Below, in pieces: positions 8,313 through 16,879 of a stretch of DNA of 64,000 bases. The position numbers and the translations under genes were made by a program. Source of the DNA: Erythrobacter sp. QSSC1-22B (GTDB lineage Bacteria > Pseudomonadota > Alphaproteobacteria > Sphingomonadales > Sphingomonadaceae). The notes below the pieces were generated by a model. The model was not told the DNA's origin, did not search any database, and saw only the letters and a program-made list of their open reading frames with translations. Numbering within the stretch: position 1 is the stretch's first letter; each line of letters opens with the position of its first letter. The DNA is taken from positions 248,001-312,000 of the forward strand of contig NZ_LZRP01000002.1 of NCBI RefSeq assembly GCF_001678665.1. The letters run 5' to 3'.

Positions 8313-9605
8313 TCAAACCGCGGGCTCGGCGTTCTCGCCGAGCACGGCCTTCTTGTCGGATCCCAGCACCGCTTCGGTGATGGAATAGGGTAGCGGCTGG
8401 GGACGTTCGATCTGCGATACGATCGGGATTATCACCAGGAAGTGCAGGAAGTAGTAGGCCGTGAAGATCTGGCTCAGCATCACGTAAGGCTCTTCGGCCG
8501 GTGCTCCGCCGAGGTAGAACAGTGCAGCCATCGTCGGGATCAGGCCGAACCAGAAGAACTTGCGGAACAGCGGGCGATAATGGCCGCTGCGCACCGGCGA
8601 ACGATCGAGCCATGGCAGGAAGAACCAGAGCAGGATCGCCGAGAACATGGCGAGCACACCCCACAGCTTGGCGGGCAGGATGAAGTCCATCGTGAAGGCG
8701 CGCAGGATCGCGTAGAATGGGTAAAAATACCATTCGGGGACGATGTGCGCCGGAGTCGAGAGCGGGTTGGCCTCGATGTAATTGTCGGCATGACCCAGCA
8801 CGTTGGGCAGGAAGAACACCATCGTGAACAGCGCCAGCAGTGCGATGCCCAGCCCGAAGCCGTCCTTTGCTGTGTAATAGGGGTGGAACGGAACCGTGTC
8901 GCTTTCCTGCTTGATCTCGACCCCGGTCGGGTTCGACGAACCGGGGATGTGCAGCGCCCAGATGTGCAGGATCACCACACCGGCAATCACGAACGGCAGC
9001 AGGAAGTGCAGGCTGAAGAAGCGGTTCAGCGCGGCGTTGTCGGGAGCAAAGCCGCCGAGCAGCCAGATCTGGATCGGCTCGCCGACCAGCGGGATCGCCC
9101 CGAACAGGCCGGTGATGACCTTGGCGCCCCAGAAGCTCATCTGGCCCCAGGGCAAGACGTAGCCCATGAAAGCGGTCGCCATCATCAACAGGAAAATCAC
9201 CACGCCCAGCAGCCAGATCATCTCGCGCGGCGCCTTGTAGGAGCTGTAGAAAAAGCCGCGGAAGATGTGGATGTAGACCACGACGAAGAAAAAGCTCGCC
9301 CCGTTCGCATGGGCGTAGCGCATCAGCCAGCCCCAGTTGACGTTGCGCATGATATGCTCGGTCGAAGCGAAGGCAACGTTCGCGTTGGCCGCGTAATGCA
9401 TTGCCAGCACGACGCCGGTGATAATCTGGAACATGAGGAAGAAGCCGGCGAGAACGCCGAAATTCCACATGTAGTTGAGGTTGCGCGGCACCGGATAGCC
9501 AGCACCCACCGCGTTGTAGACGAAACGCGGCAATGGCAGCTTCTCGTCGAGAAACTTGGTGAGGCCGGTCTTCGGCTCGTACTGGCGTGCCCAGGGAAAG
9601 CTCAT
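8313..9605 (-). CDS. petB: Cytochrome b of the bc1 complex
   Basis: The protein has 430 residues with eight predicted membrane helices. It holds the two b haems and the Qo and Qi quinone sites. Seen are GYVLPWGQMSFWGAKVI in the Qo region, the haem-binding His pairs (for example the His of VVLAMHYAA and of HANGASFFF), and the PEWYFYPFYAILRA motif (PEWY) of the Qo site. It sits between the Rieske and cytochrome c1 genes, the standard order. The C-terminal extension after helix H is polar. Confidence 0.98.
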   Translation of the reverse strand: MSFPWARQYEPKTGLTKFLDEKLPLPRFVYNAVGAGYPVPRNLNYMWNFGVLAGFFLMFQIITGVVLAMHYAANANVAFASTEHIMRNVNWGWLMRYAHANGASFFFVVVYIHIFRGFFYSSYKAPREMIWLLGVVIFLLMMATAFMGYVLPWGQMSFWGAKVITGLFGAIPLVGEPIQIWLLGGFAPDNAALNRFFSLHFLLPFVIAGVVILHIWALHIPGSSNPTGVEIKQESDTVPFHPYYTAKDGFGLGIALLALFTMVFFLPNVLGHADNYIEANPLSTPAHIVPEWYFYPFYAILRAFTMDFILPAKLWGVLAMFSAILLWFFLPWLDRSPVRSGHYRPLFRKFFWFGLIPTMAALFYLGGAPAEEPYVMLSQIFTAYYFLHFLVIIPIVSQIERPQPLPYSITEAVLGSDKKAVLGENAEPAV

Positions 9606-9623
9606 GATCTAGTCTCTACAACC

Positions 9624-10211
9624 TCAGCCGACGGTGATGGTGGTGTCGGAGGTGAAAGCATATTCCGGCACCAGGAGATTGGTCGGTGCCGGACCTTTGC
9701 GAATGCGACCCGCGGTGTCGTAATGCGAACCGTGACAGGGGCAGAAATAGCCGTCGTATTCCCCCTTCGACTCGCCCTCGGCGGCGCCCAGCGGAACGCA
9801 GCCCAGATGGGTGCAGACGCCCATCGTAACGAGCAGGTCGCGGTGCCCTTCCTTGGTGCGATCCTCGAGGCTCTCGGCATCGCGCAGGCTTTCCGTGGGA
9901 ACGGCATCCGCAGCGGCCATTTCCTCGGGCGTCAGTCGCCGGATGAACAGCGGCTGCTTGCGGAAGACCGCCTTGATCGCCTGGCCGGTCTCGATCGCGG
10001 AAACGTCGATTTCGGTGGTGCTTTCGGCAAGCACGTCCTTGGACGGCGCCATCTGGCTGATCAGCGGCAACAGCACCGCGGCACCACCGACGCCAGCCGT
10101 GCTGAGAGCGGCAATATTGATGAAATCGCGGCGACGCACGCCTTCGGTCGCGCCGTCGTCCACAGGGACCACGGGTAGTTCGGTGTTCGCGGTTGCAGCG
10201 GTGTCTGCCAT
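9624..10211 (-). CDS. petA: Rieske iron-sulfur subunit of the bc1 complex
   Basis: The protein has 195 residues. It oxidises ubiquinol and reduces cytochrome c1 through a 2Fe-2S cluster. The ligands are in CTHLGCVP and CPCHGSHYD. The N-terminus has [10 protein letters not shown], a twin-arginine targeting motif (RR-D-F), before a membrane anchor, as is usual for proteobacterial Rieske proteins that stay membrane-anchored. It is the first gene of the operon; 204 bp of non-coding DNA precede it. Confidence 0.97.
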   Translation of the reverse strand: MADTAATANTELPVVPVDDGATEGVRRRDFINIAALSTAGVGGAAVLLPLISQMAPSKDVLAESTTEIDVSAIETGQAIKAVFRKQPLFIRRLTPEEMAAADAVPTESLRDAESLEDRTKEGHRDLLVTMGVCTHLGCVPLGAAEGESKGEYDGYFCPCHGSHYDTAGRIRKGPAPTNLLVPEYAFTSDTTITVG

Positions 10212-10378
10212 CAGAGCGGTGCCCTACCTGCCTCTATTCGATCGATGGGTCCGGGAATGGACCAGAAGAATTACCAATCCGGCTGGCCTGCCGCGATCGC
10301 TGGGGATCGGGTCGGGGGAAACGCGCACGAAGCGGTCTCCCATTGCCGGATTGAGGGGCCTCTAAACGCTATGTCACA

Positions 10379-10404
10379 CCTTGCCAACCGCGATTTTGGC
10401 AAGG
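10379..10404. promoter_or_regulatory. 9-bp inverted repeat between pgeF and petA
   Basis: CCTTGCCAA (10379-10387) and TTGGCAAGG (10396-10404) are perfect reverse complements with an 8-base spacer. It lies 10 bp beyond the pgeF stop and 168 bp before petA. On the minus strand no T-run follows. One arm could serve as a -35 element (TTGGCA) 17 bases before a weak TAGAGG. It may be a 3'-end hairpin of pgeF, or an operator for petABC. Confidence 0.4.
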
Positions 10405-10414
10405 GGAATACGCT

Positions 10415-11077
10415 TCAGCGCAACCCAATGAGCGAGATCTGCCGTCCGCCGGTGGTCTCCCCCGAATGACTCGCGCGGCGGTAGGAATGGAACATGGCCT
10501 TTTCGGCATAGGTGTCGAGATTGAGGCTTTCGATCCATCCGACCCCTGCCTGTTCGAGCCGCGAGGCGACATAGCCGGGCAGATCGAACTGCCAGTGACC
10601 GGCGCGGCCAGCGCGAAAAAATTGCGCGTCCGTCTCCGCGAAATGCGCGCGAAACGGCGCATCGACCTCGTAGCTCTCCGGCGCGATGCAGGGGCCAATC
10701 ACGGCGACGATCTTTTCGGGCCGCGCGCCGAGCGCCGCCATCGCCGCGACCGTGTTGGCGATCACGCCCTGGATGGCGCCGCGCCAGCCGGCATGCGCCG
10801 CACCCACCACCCCAGCGTCAAAGTCCGCGAACAGCACCGGGGCGCAATCTGCGGTCACGATCCCCAGCACCAGCCCGGCGCGATCGGTGACCATGGCGTC
10901 GGCCTCGGGGGGAACCCCGCTCCACGCCCCGGTGACGGTGGCGACAGCGGGCGAGTGGACCTGCTTCACCCGGATCAGGACACCGCCCGCCAGAATATCC
11001 TGCGCGGCAGCCCCCTCTCGTTTGGAGAAGCCGTGCGGCAGTCCTTCCAGCGCGCGTGCTTCGAGCAGCTTAGCCAA
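10415..11077 (-). CDS. pgeF: Peptidoglycan editing factor, YfiH/PgeF family
   Basis: The protein has 220 residues. The family (formerly called polyphenol oxidase or laccase-domain proteins) removes wrongly inserted amino acids from cell-wall precursors in E. coli. Seen are VKQVHSPAV, the metal-site region VTADCAPVLFAD with the catalytic-type Cys, AAHAGWRGA with its conserved His, and IGPCIAPESYEV. The start overlaps the 3' end of pepN by 8 bp, suggesting translational coupling. Substrate specificity in this organism is an inference from the family. Confidence 0.92.
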   Translation of the reverse strand: MAKLLEARALEGLPHGFSKREGAAAQDILAGGVLIRVKQVHSPAVATVTGAWSGVPPEADAMVTDRAGLVLGIVTADCAPVLFADFDAGVVGAAHAGWRGAIQGVIANTVAAMAALGARPEKIVAVIGPCIAPESYEVDAPFRAHFAETDAQFFRAGRAGHWQFDLPGYVASRLEQAGVGWIESLNLDTYAEKAMFHSYRRASHSGETTGGRQISLIGLR

Positions 11078-13721
11078 GCGAGCGGCTTACCTGCTCGAAA
11101 GTGTCGCGCGACAGCTGCGAAGCACCCGCGATCCGCTCCAGTTCGCCGCGCATCAGCGCCGCGCGCCCGGGTTCGATCCGCCGCCAGCGTCCCAGCGCAG
11201 GCACGAATCGTGCAGCGGTCTGGGAATTGATCGGGTCGAGTTCGAGAATCAGATCGGCGATCAGGCGGTAGCCCTCCCCGCTGGCCGCATAGAAGGCCTG
11301 CGGATTGCCGGCGAAGGCCATGTAGAGCGAACGCGCGCGGTTGGGATTGCGCAGGGTGAAGTCCTCATGCTCGCGCAGCGCCTTCACATGGGCGAGCGCT
11401 TGCGGGTGGAGCGAGGAGGCCTGCAGCGCGAACCATTTGTCGATCACCAGATCATTGCCGCGATAGCGATTGTAGAAATCGAGCAGCTTTGCCGTTCGCT
11501 CGGCGGTCTCGAGCCCTGCCAGCACCATCAGCGCGCCCTGGCGATCGGTCATGGTCGTGGCGCCGTCATATTGCGCCGCGGCCATATCCGACGCACGCTG
11601 CTGATCGGCGGCGGCGAGATAGGTAAGCGCCAGCGTCTTGATCTTGCGGGCTCCCTGAGCTGCGGCGTCGAGCGTTCCGGGGCCCTCGCTGGCGCGCTGA
11701 TGCAGCCCGACCAACTCCTCGCCCAGTTCCTGTCCGAGCCAGGCCTTTAGCGTCTCGCGCTCGGCGTGGATCGCGCCGGGATCGGCGACCAGCGCCTGCT
11801 CCATCAGATAGGTTTCGCTGGGCAGCATCATCAGCTCGCCGCGCATCTGGTCGTCGATCCGCCCGTCGGCCAGCACTGCCGCCAGCGCAGTGCGGATCGC
11901 CTCGCGTCCCACGTCGCGGTCCTCGGTGTCGAGTCCGCCGCCGATGACATCGCCGAGATGCCCGACCACCAGATCCTGCATCGCCTCGTAGCGCGCAAAG
12001 GGATCGTCGTCCTTCGCGGCGAGAAAGGTCAGATCGTCGCGCGGGATGTCGCGCTCGATCCGCACCGGGGCGGAGAACCCGCGGTTGACCGAGAGCACCG
12101 GGGGGGCCTCGAAGCCCTCGAAGGTCAGCGTCTCGCTGGCTCCGTTCAGCACCACCAGCTGTTCGCCGCGATGCGTCCCGCTGGTACGGTCGAACAGTGC
12201 GATCTTGAGCGGGATCGGCATCGGCTGCTTGTCGGGTTGGCCCGGGGTCGGCGGAACCTCCTGCGACAGGGTGAGCGTCGCCGTCTCGCCCTCATGCGAC
12301 AGCTTTACCGTCACCTTGGGCGTCCCGGCCTGCGAATACCACAGCCGGAACTGCCCGAGATCGAGCCCGGCGCCGTCCTCGATCGCCTTGACGAAATCCT
12401 CGCAGGTTGCCGCCTCGCCATCGTGGCGCTCGAAATAGAGATCGCTGCCTTTGCGGAACGCCTCCTCGCCCGCCATGGTGCGCATCATGCGGATCACCTC
12501 GGCGCCCTTGTTGTAGATCGTCGAGGTGTAGAAGTTCGAGATCTCCTGATAGCTGTCGGGCCGGATCGGATGCGCCAGCGGGCCAGAATCCTCGGGGAAC
12601 TGGACCGAGCGCAGCACCCGGACATCGCCGATCCGCTTGACCGGGGCGCTGCCCATGTCCTGGCTGAACAGCTGGTCGCGCAGCACGGTGAAGCCTTCCT
12701 TGAGGCTGAGCTGGAACCAGTCGCGGCAGGTCACGCGATTGCCCGACCAATTGTGGAAATACTCATGCGCGATCACACCCTCGACCGCGTCGAAATCGCC
12801 ATCGGTGGCGGTGTCGATATCGGCGAGGACGTATTTCGTGTTGAAGACGTTGAGCCCCTTGTTCTCCATCGCCCCCATGTTGAAATCGCTAACCGCGACG
12901 ATGTTGTAGATGTCGAGATCGTATTCGCGCCCGAAGATCTGCTCGTCCCAGGCCATCGCCCGCTTGAGGCTCTCCATGGCGTGCTCGGTGCGGTCGAGAT
13001 CGCCGTCACGGACGAAGATGTTGAGCGCCACTTCGCGCCCACCCATGGTGGTGAAGCTGTCGCTGCGCGCGACCAGATCGCCCGCCACCAGCGCGAACAG
13101 ATAGGACGGCTTGGGCCAGGGATCGTGCCATTCCGCCCAGTGGTGCTCGCCCTCTTCGCCCTCGGCGGTGCAATTGCCATTGGCGAGCAGCACCGGGAAC
13201 TGCGCCTTGGGCGCGCGCATCCGCACGGTGTAGACGCTGAGCACATCGGGCCGGTCGGGGAAGAAGGTGATCCGGCGGAAGCCCTCGGCCTCGCATTGCG
13301 TGCACAGCATCCCGTTGGACGCGAACAGCCCCATCAGCTGCGAATTGCCCGCAGGGTCGAGCTCGGTGACGATGGTGAGCTCGTGGGCATCGCCCGGCAG
13401 GGTGACGATGAGATCGTCGCCATCCATCGTGTGGCTGTTGCTCGGCTCGCCATCGCAGCGCACTTCGAGCGGCGCGAGGCCCTCGCCATTGAGGCGGATC
13501 GTCGGGGATGGCTCGGCGGCAGGATTGCGCTCGAGTGTCAGCTTCGCCTCGACCCGCGTCTTGTCGAGCCCAAGGTCGAAATCGAGATGGGTCGCCACCA
13601 CCGTCCACGGATAAGGCGCGTAATCCTTGCGCCGGATCAGCGCGGGAGCGTGGGGCTCGACCGCGGCATCGGCCATCTCGGGGTTGCCATCGGGGGTGGC
13701 GGGCGTGCGGGCGATATCCAT
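11070..13721 (-). CDS. pepN: Aminopeptidase N (M1 zinc metallopeptidase)
   Basis: The protein has 883 residues, close to E. coli PepN (870). It removes N-terminal amino acids from peptides in the cytoplasm. GAMEN (283-287) binds the substrate N-terminus; HEYFH (319-323) plus a Glu 19 residues after the first motif Glu bind zinc. The reading frame is open far upstream, but the ATG at 13721 fits the family N-terminus (RRKDYAPYPWTVVATHLDF shortly after it). The pgeF start overlaps its end. A divergent SDR gene begins 81 bp away. Confidence 0.97.
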   Translation of the reverse strand: MDIARTPATPDGNPEMADAAVEPHAPALIRRKDYAPYPWTVVATHLDFDLGLDKTRVEAKLTLERNPAAEPSPTIRLNGEGLAPLEVRCDGEPSNSHTMDGDDLIVTLPGDAHELTIVTELDPAGNSQLMGLFASNGMLCTQCEAEGFRRITFFPDRPDVLSVYTVRMRAPKAQFPVLLANGNCTAEGEEGEHHWAEWHDPWPKPSYLFALVAGDLVARSDSFTTMGGREVALNIFVRDGDLDRTEHAMESLKRAMAWDEQIFGREYDLDIYNIVAVSDFNMGAMENKGLNVFNTKYVLADIDTATDGDFDAVEGVIAHEYFHNWSGNRVTCRDWFQLSLKEGFTVLRDQLFSQDMGSAPVKRIGDVRVLRSVQFPEDSGPLAHPIRPDSYQEISNFYTSTIYNKGAEVIRMMRTMAGEEAFRKGSDLYFERHDGEAATCEDFVKAIEDGAGLDLGQFRLWYSQAGTPKVTVKLSHEGETATLTLSQEVPPTPGQPDKQPMPIPLKIALFDRTSGTHRGEQLVVLNGASETLTFEGFEAPPVLSVNRGFSAPVRIERDIPRDDLTFLAAKDDDPFARYEAMQDLVVGHLGDVIGGGLDTEDRDVGREAIRTALAAVLADGRIDDQMRGELMMLPSETYLMEQALVADPGAIHAERETLKAWLGQELGEELVGLHQRASEGPGTLDAAAQGARKIKTLALTYLAAADQQRASDMAAAQYDGATTMTDRQGALMVLAGLETAERTAKLLDFYNRYRGNDLVIDKWFALQASSLHPQALAHVKALREHEDFTLRNPNRARSLYMAFAGNPQAFYAASGEGYRLIADLILELDPINSQTAARFVPALGRWRRIEPGRAALMRGELERIAGASQLSRDTFEQVSRSLG

Positions 13722-13802
13722 TGAGCGAGTTTTCCGTTGTTTGCTGCCAGAGCGTGAATGCAGGAGGCTGTTATATGGGAGGCTTTGAGCTAATACGCCC
13801 CT

Positions 13803-14579
13803 ATGTCTCGATTGTTCATTTTCGGCCTCGGCTACACCGCCAAGCGGATCGCGCAAGCGCTGAGGGCGAAAGGCTGGGTGGTGACCGCCACCGGCAGCGA
13901 CGGCACGGTGGATTTCGCCGACCGCGAGGCGGTGGGCCGGGCGCTGGCCGATTGCAGCCACGTGCTGTCCTCGGTCCCGCCCGCCGAGGGAAGCGACCCG
14001 GTGCTCGACCTTTACGCCGCAGCCATCGCGGGCAAATGGCTGGGCTACCTCTCTTCCACCGGGGTCTATGGCGATGCCGATGGCGCCTGGGTGGACGAGG
14101 CCTCGCCGACCGGCACCGGCCGCCGCAGCGCGCGGGCCGAATGCGATTCGCGCTGGCTGGACCTTCGCGCGCATGTGTTCCGGTTGCCGGGGATCTACGG
14201 GCCCGGACGCAGCGCCTTCGAGCGGGTCCGCGACGGCAAGGCGCATCGTATCGACCTGCCCGGCCAGGTGTTCAGCCGGGTCCATGTCGAGGATATCGTA
14301 TCGGGTGTAGTCGCCGCGCTGCAGGGCGACGCCCCGCCGGGCGCCTACAATCTCGCTGACGATTTGCCGACCAGCCAGAACGTGGTGATCGAGGAGGCCT
14401 GCCGCCTGCTGGGCGTGGAATTTCCGCCGCTGCAGACCATCGAACAGGCCGGGCTCTCGCCGATGGCGCGCGGTTTCTATGCCGAGAACCGCCGCGTCGC
14501 CAACGGCAGGGCCAGGCGCGTGCTCGGCTGGCGGCTGCGCTACCCGACCTATGTCGAGGGGCTACGCGGGCTTCTCTAG
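13803..14579 (+). CDS. NAD(P)-dependent epimerase/SDR family protein, YeeZ-like
   Basis: The protein has 258 residues. It starts with a nucleotide-binding fold, FIFGLGYTAKRIAQAL (GxGYxxxxxA). It continues with a short atypical SDR core (LSSTGVYGD, FRLPGIYGPGRSAF, FSRVHVEDIV). Size and motifs match the atypical SDR group that includes E. coli YeeZ; substrate unknown. The usual Tyr-x3-Lys pair is not evident (STGVYGDADG holds the Tyr). Its last 18 bp overlap the end of the convergent DMT transporter gene. Confidence 0.85.
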   Translation: MSRLFIFGLGYTAKRIAQALRAKGWVVTATGSDGTVDFADREAVGRALADCSHVLSSVPPAEGSDPVLDLYAAAIAGKWLGYLSSTGVYGDADGAWVDEASPTGTGRRSARAECDSRWLDLRAHVFRLPGIYGPGRSAFERVRDGKAHRIDLPGQVFSRVHVEDIVSGVVAALQGDAPPGAYNLADDLPTSQNVVIEEACRLLGVEFPPLQTIEQAGLSPMARGFYAENRRVANGRARRVLGWRLRYPTYVEGLRGLL

Positions 14580-15533
14580 CGGCGGGCTGTCCAATGGCGG
14601 CGTCGGCACCGTCCGCGCCCGCAGCGCGATCACGAGACCGCACAGCGACAACACCGCACCCAGCGCGGTCCAGACGGTCCAGCGATAGTCCTCGAACAGC
14701 GTCGAGAGCACCATCGCCACGATCACGGTAACGATGCCGTTATAGGCCGCACGGCCCGCGCCGATCTGGCGCACCAGCGTGTAATGCAGCGGGAAGGTCA
14801 CCACGCTGCCCGCCAGCGCCAGCCAGCCGATCCCCAGCCAGAAGCTTGGCCGATCGGGCAGCACCGGCGGCCCGGCGGTCCACCAGGCGAGCGCGAAATC
14901 GGCCACGGTGCCATAAAGCATCGCCCAGGCGAGCAGGCTCACCATCGGCAGCGATCGCCCGGTCTGGTTGGCCTGAACGACATTGGCGATGCTGGCGCAC
15001 AGGATCCCCAGCACCGCCCAGAAGATTCCCAGCCCGATCGAGCCGCCCAGAGGGTTGAGCCCCGCCTCGTGCCACAACAGCAGTGCGATCCCGCACAGCG
15101 CGACCAGCGTCCCCGCAACGAAATTGCGCGTGATCCTTTGCCCCAGCAGCCACCAGCCGAACACCGCGTTGGAGACGATCAGCATCGTGAACAGCACCGC
15201 GACGATCCCCGAGGTGAGATGCAGTTCGGCGCGGTAGACGAAGTTGAAATTGCCGCAGAACTGCGTGATCCCGATCGCCAGCGCCAGCAACTGGCCGGCC
15301 TTGCCGATGCGCAGCGTCTTGCGCATCGCCAGCACCAGCAGGAACATCGCCGGGGTCGCCACGGCGAAGCGGATCGCCACAGACCAGCTTGGCGCCACCC
15401 CGTCGATCTGGTCGGTGATCACCCACCAGGTCGAACCCCAGATCATCCCGGTCAGCAGGAAGGGTATGACGATCCGCGGCCGCAGCAGCGCGTGATCGGC
15501 CGGGTTCGCTTCTGCGGTCGCGGCGCTGCTCAC
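14562..15533 (-). CDS. DMT-superfamily transporter (EamA domains)
   Basis: The protein has 323 residues with about ten hydrophobic segments in two EamA-type halves: the first begins IPFLLTGMIWGSTWW, the second GIFWAVLGILCASIANVVQANQ. Such proteins export or import small metabolites, often amino acids. The GTG at 15533 was chosen because it overlaps the threonine aldolase stop in a GTGA arrangement (15530-15533), and upstream residues in this frame are not family-like. The pairing with an aldolase suggests an amino-acid-related substrate, which is an inference. Confidence 0.85.
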   Translation of the reverse strand: MSSAATAEANPADHALLRPRIVIPFLLTGMIWGSTWWVITDQIDGVAPSWSVAIRFAVATPAMFLLVLAMRKTLRIGKAGQLLALAIGITQFCGNFNFVYRAELHLTSGIVAVLFTMLIVSNAVFGWWLLGQRITRNFVAGTLVALCGIALLLWHEAGLNPLGGSIGLGIFWAVLGILCASIANVVQANQTGRSLPMVSLLAWAMLYGTVADFALAWWTAGPPVLPDRPSFWLGIGWLALAGSVVTFPLHYTLVRQIGAGRAAYNGIVTVIVAMVLSTLFEDYRWTVWTALGAVLSLCGLVIALRARTVPTPPLDSPPLEKPA

Positions 15534-16525
15534 AGGCCGGCAACGGCCCGGGCGAGGGAGGCGGCATCCTCGGCGCGCGTGTTCCAGGCGGTGACGAACC
15601 GCGCGGCATCTGCGCCCCAATCGTAGAAGCCGAAGCCCTGTGCGCGCAAAGCCTCGCGTTCGGCGGCGCTGCAGCGCACGAAGACCTCATTGGCCTCGAC
15701 CGGATGCATCAGCCGGTCGGCGCCGGCGCCGGCGATTTCCTGCGCCGCGGCGTTGGCGGCGCGGGCATTCTGCAACCACAGATCGTCGTCGAGCATCGCC
15801 AGCAATTGGGCGGCGAGGAAGCGGCCCTTGGACTGCAGGTGCCCCGCGCGCTTGCGGCGATAGCGCGCCACATCCGCCGCTGCCGGATCGAAGAACAGGA
15901 TCGCCTCGGCGCTCATCGCGCCGTTCTTGACGCAGCCGAAGCTGAGCGCATCGATCGGTCCGGCTGCCTCGGCGGCTGTGCAATCCAGAAACGCGGTCGC
16001 ATTGGCGAAGCGCGCGCCATCCATATGCAGGCCGAGCCCGCGCTCCTTGGCCAGCGCGGCAATGGCGGCGATCTCGTGCGCGCGGTAGGCGCAGCCATAT
16101 TCGCTCGCCTGGGTGATCGAGATCGCATGCGGCTGGACCTGGTGGACATCGTCGCGGATCGGATCGATCGCGGCGCGGATGCCCGCAGGGGTCAACTTCG
16201 CGCTCTCGCCCGGCGCGAGCAGCAACTTGGCGCCATGGAGATAGAACCCCGGCGCGCCGCCTTCGTCCATCTCGATATGCGCTTCCTCGTGGCAGACCAC
16301 CGCGCCGTGCGGCTGGACCATGGTCGCCAGCGCGAGGCAATTGGCGGCGGTGCCGGTCGCGACCCACAGCGCGGCGCAATCGCGGCCGAACAAATCCGAG
16401 AAACGCGCATCGAGCTCCTGCGACAGCGCATCGCCGTCATAGGGCGAGTCGGACGAATCGGCGGCGCGCATCGCCTCCCATACGAGCGGGTGGACGGCGG
16501 CGGCGTTGTCGGAGAGAAACTGCAT
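15530..16525 (-). CDS. ltaE: Low-specificity L-threonine aldolase
   Basis: The protein has 331 residues. This PLP enzyme splits L-threonine or allo-threonine to glycine and acetaldehyde. MQFLSDNAAAVHP is the typical N-terminus; LHMDGARFANA holds the Asp that contacts the PLP ring; LSFGCVKNGAM holds the Schiff-base lysine. An in-frame ATG 12 bases upstream (16537) is an equal alternative start. It is coupled to the downstream DMT transporter by a 4-bp overlap. Confidence 0.92.
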   Translation of the reverse strand: MQFLSDNAAAVHPLVWEAMRAADSSDSPYDGDALSQELDARFSDLFGRDCAALWVATGTAANCLALATMVQPHGAVVCHEEAHIEMDEGGAPGFYLHGAKLLLAPGESAKLTPAGIRAAIDPIRDDVHQVQPHAISITQASEYGCAYRAHEIAAIAALAKERGLGLHMDGARFANATAFLDCTAAEAAGPIDALSFGCVKNGAMSAEAILFFDPAAADVARYRRKRAGHLQSKGRFLAAQLLAMLDDDLWLQNARAANAAAQEIAGAGADRLMHPVEANEVFVRCSAAEREALRAQGFGFYDWGADAARFVTAWNTRAEDAASLARAVAGL

Positions 16526-16582
16526 CGGAACGCCCATAGAGGGCTCGGCGTTGCTTGCAAGACAGCGAAAGGACCACCCCCC

Positions 16583-16879
16583 ATGGCCGACACAGCCCTG
16601 ACGATCGAACGACACGACAATGGCAGCGGCGGCGAATACATCGCGCATGTGGCCGATACCGACGCGACCGGAAAACTCACCTGGGTGAAACGCGGCACTG
16701 CGCGGGTCGCCGAACACACGCTGGTTCCCGCCGTGTTGCGCGGCCAGGGCATCGCGTCCGAGCTGGTCAAGGCACTTGTCGCCGATGCCCGCGAGCAGGG
16801 CTTCACAATCGTGCCGACCTGCTCCTACGTCGCCGCGAAATTCGACGAGCACCCCGAGTGGAGCGATCTGCGCGCCTAG
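16583..16879 (+). CDS. GNAT-type N-acetyltransferase, short YjdJ-like form
   Basis: The protein has 98 residues. It is a single minimal GCN5-type domain: TLVPAVLRGQGIASELVKAL is the acetyl-CoA-binding loop (R-G-Q-G-I-A), and FTIVPTCSYVAAKFDEHPEW is the strand/helix seen in YidJ/YjdJ-like proteins. The substrate is unknown. The start at 16583 was chosen from domain length; the same frame is open further upstream but only as antisense of the aldolase gene. Its end overlaps the convergent PH-domain gene by 4 bp. Confidence 0.85.
   Translation: MADTALTIERHDNGSGGEYIAHVADTDATGKLTWVKRGTARVAEHTLVPAVLRGQGIASELVKALVADAREQGFTIVPTCSYVAAKFDEHPEWSDLRA

Noticed and set aside
13722..14285. 188-codon N-terminal extension of the PepN frame
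   Set aside because: It is antisense to the SDR gene and the family N-terminus begins at 13721.
15704..16582. Upstream extension of the GNAT frame
   Set aside because: This part is antisense to the threonine aldolase gene; the acetyltransferase domain starts at 16583.
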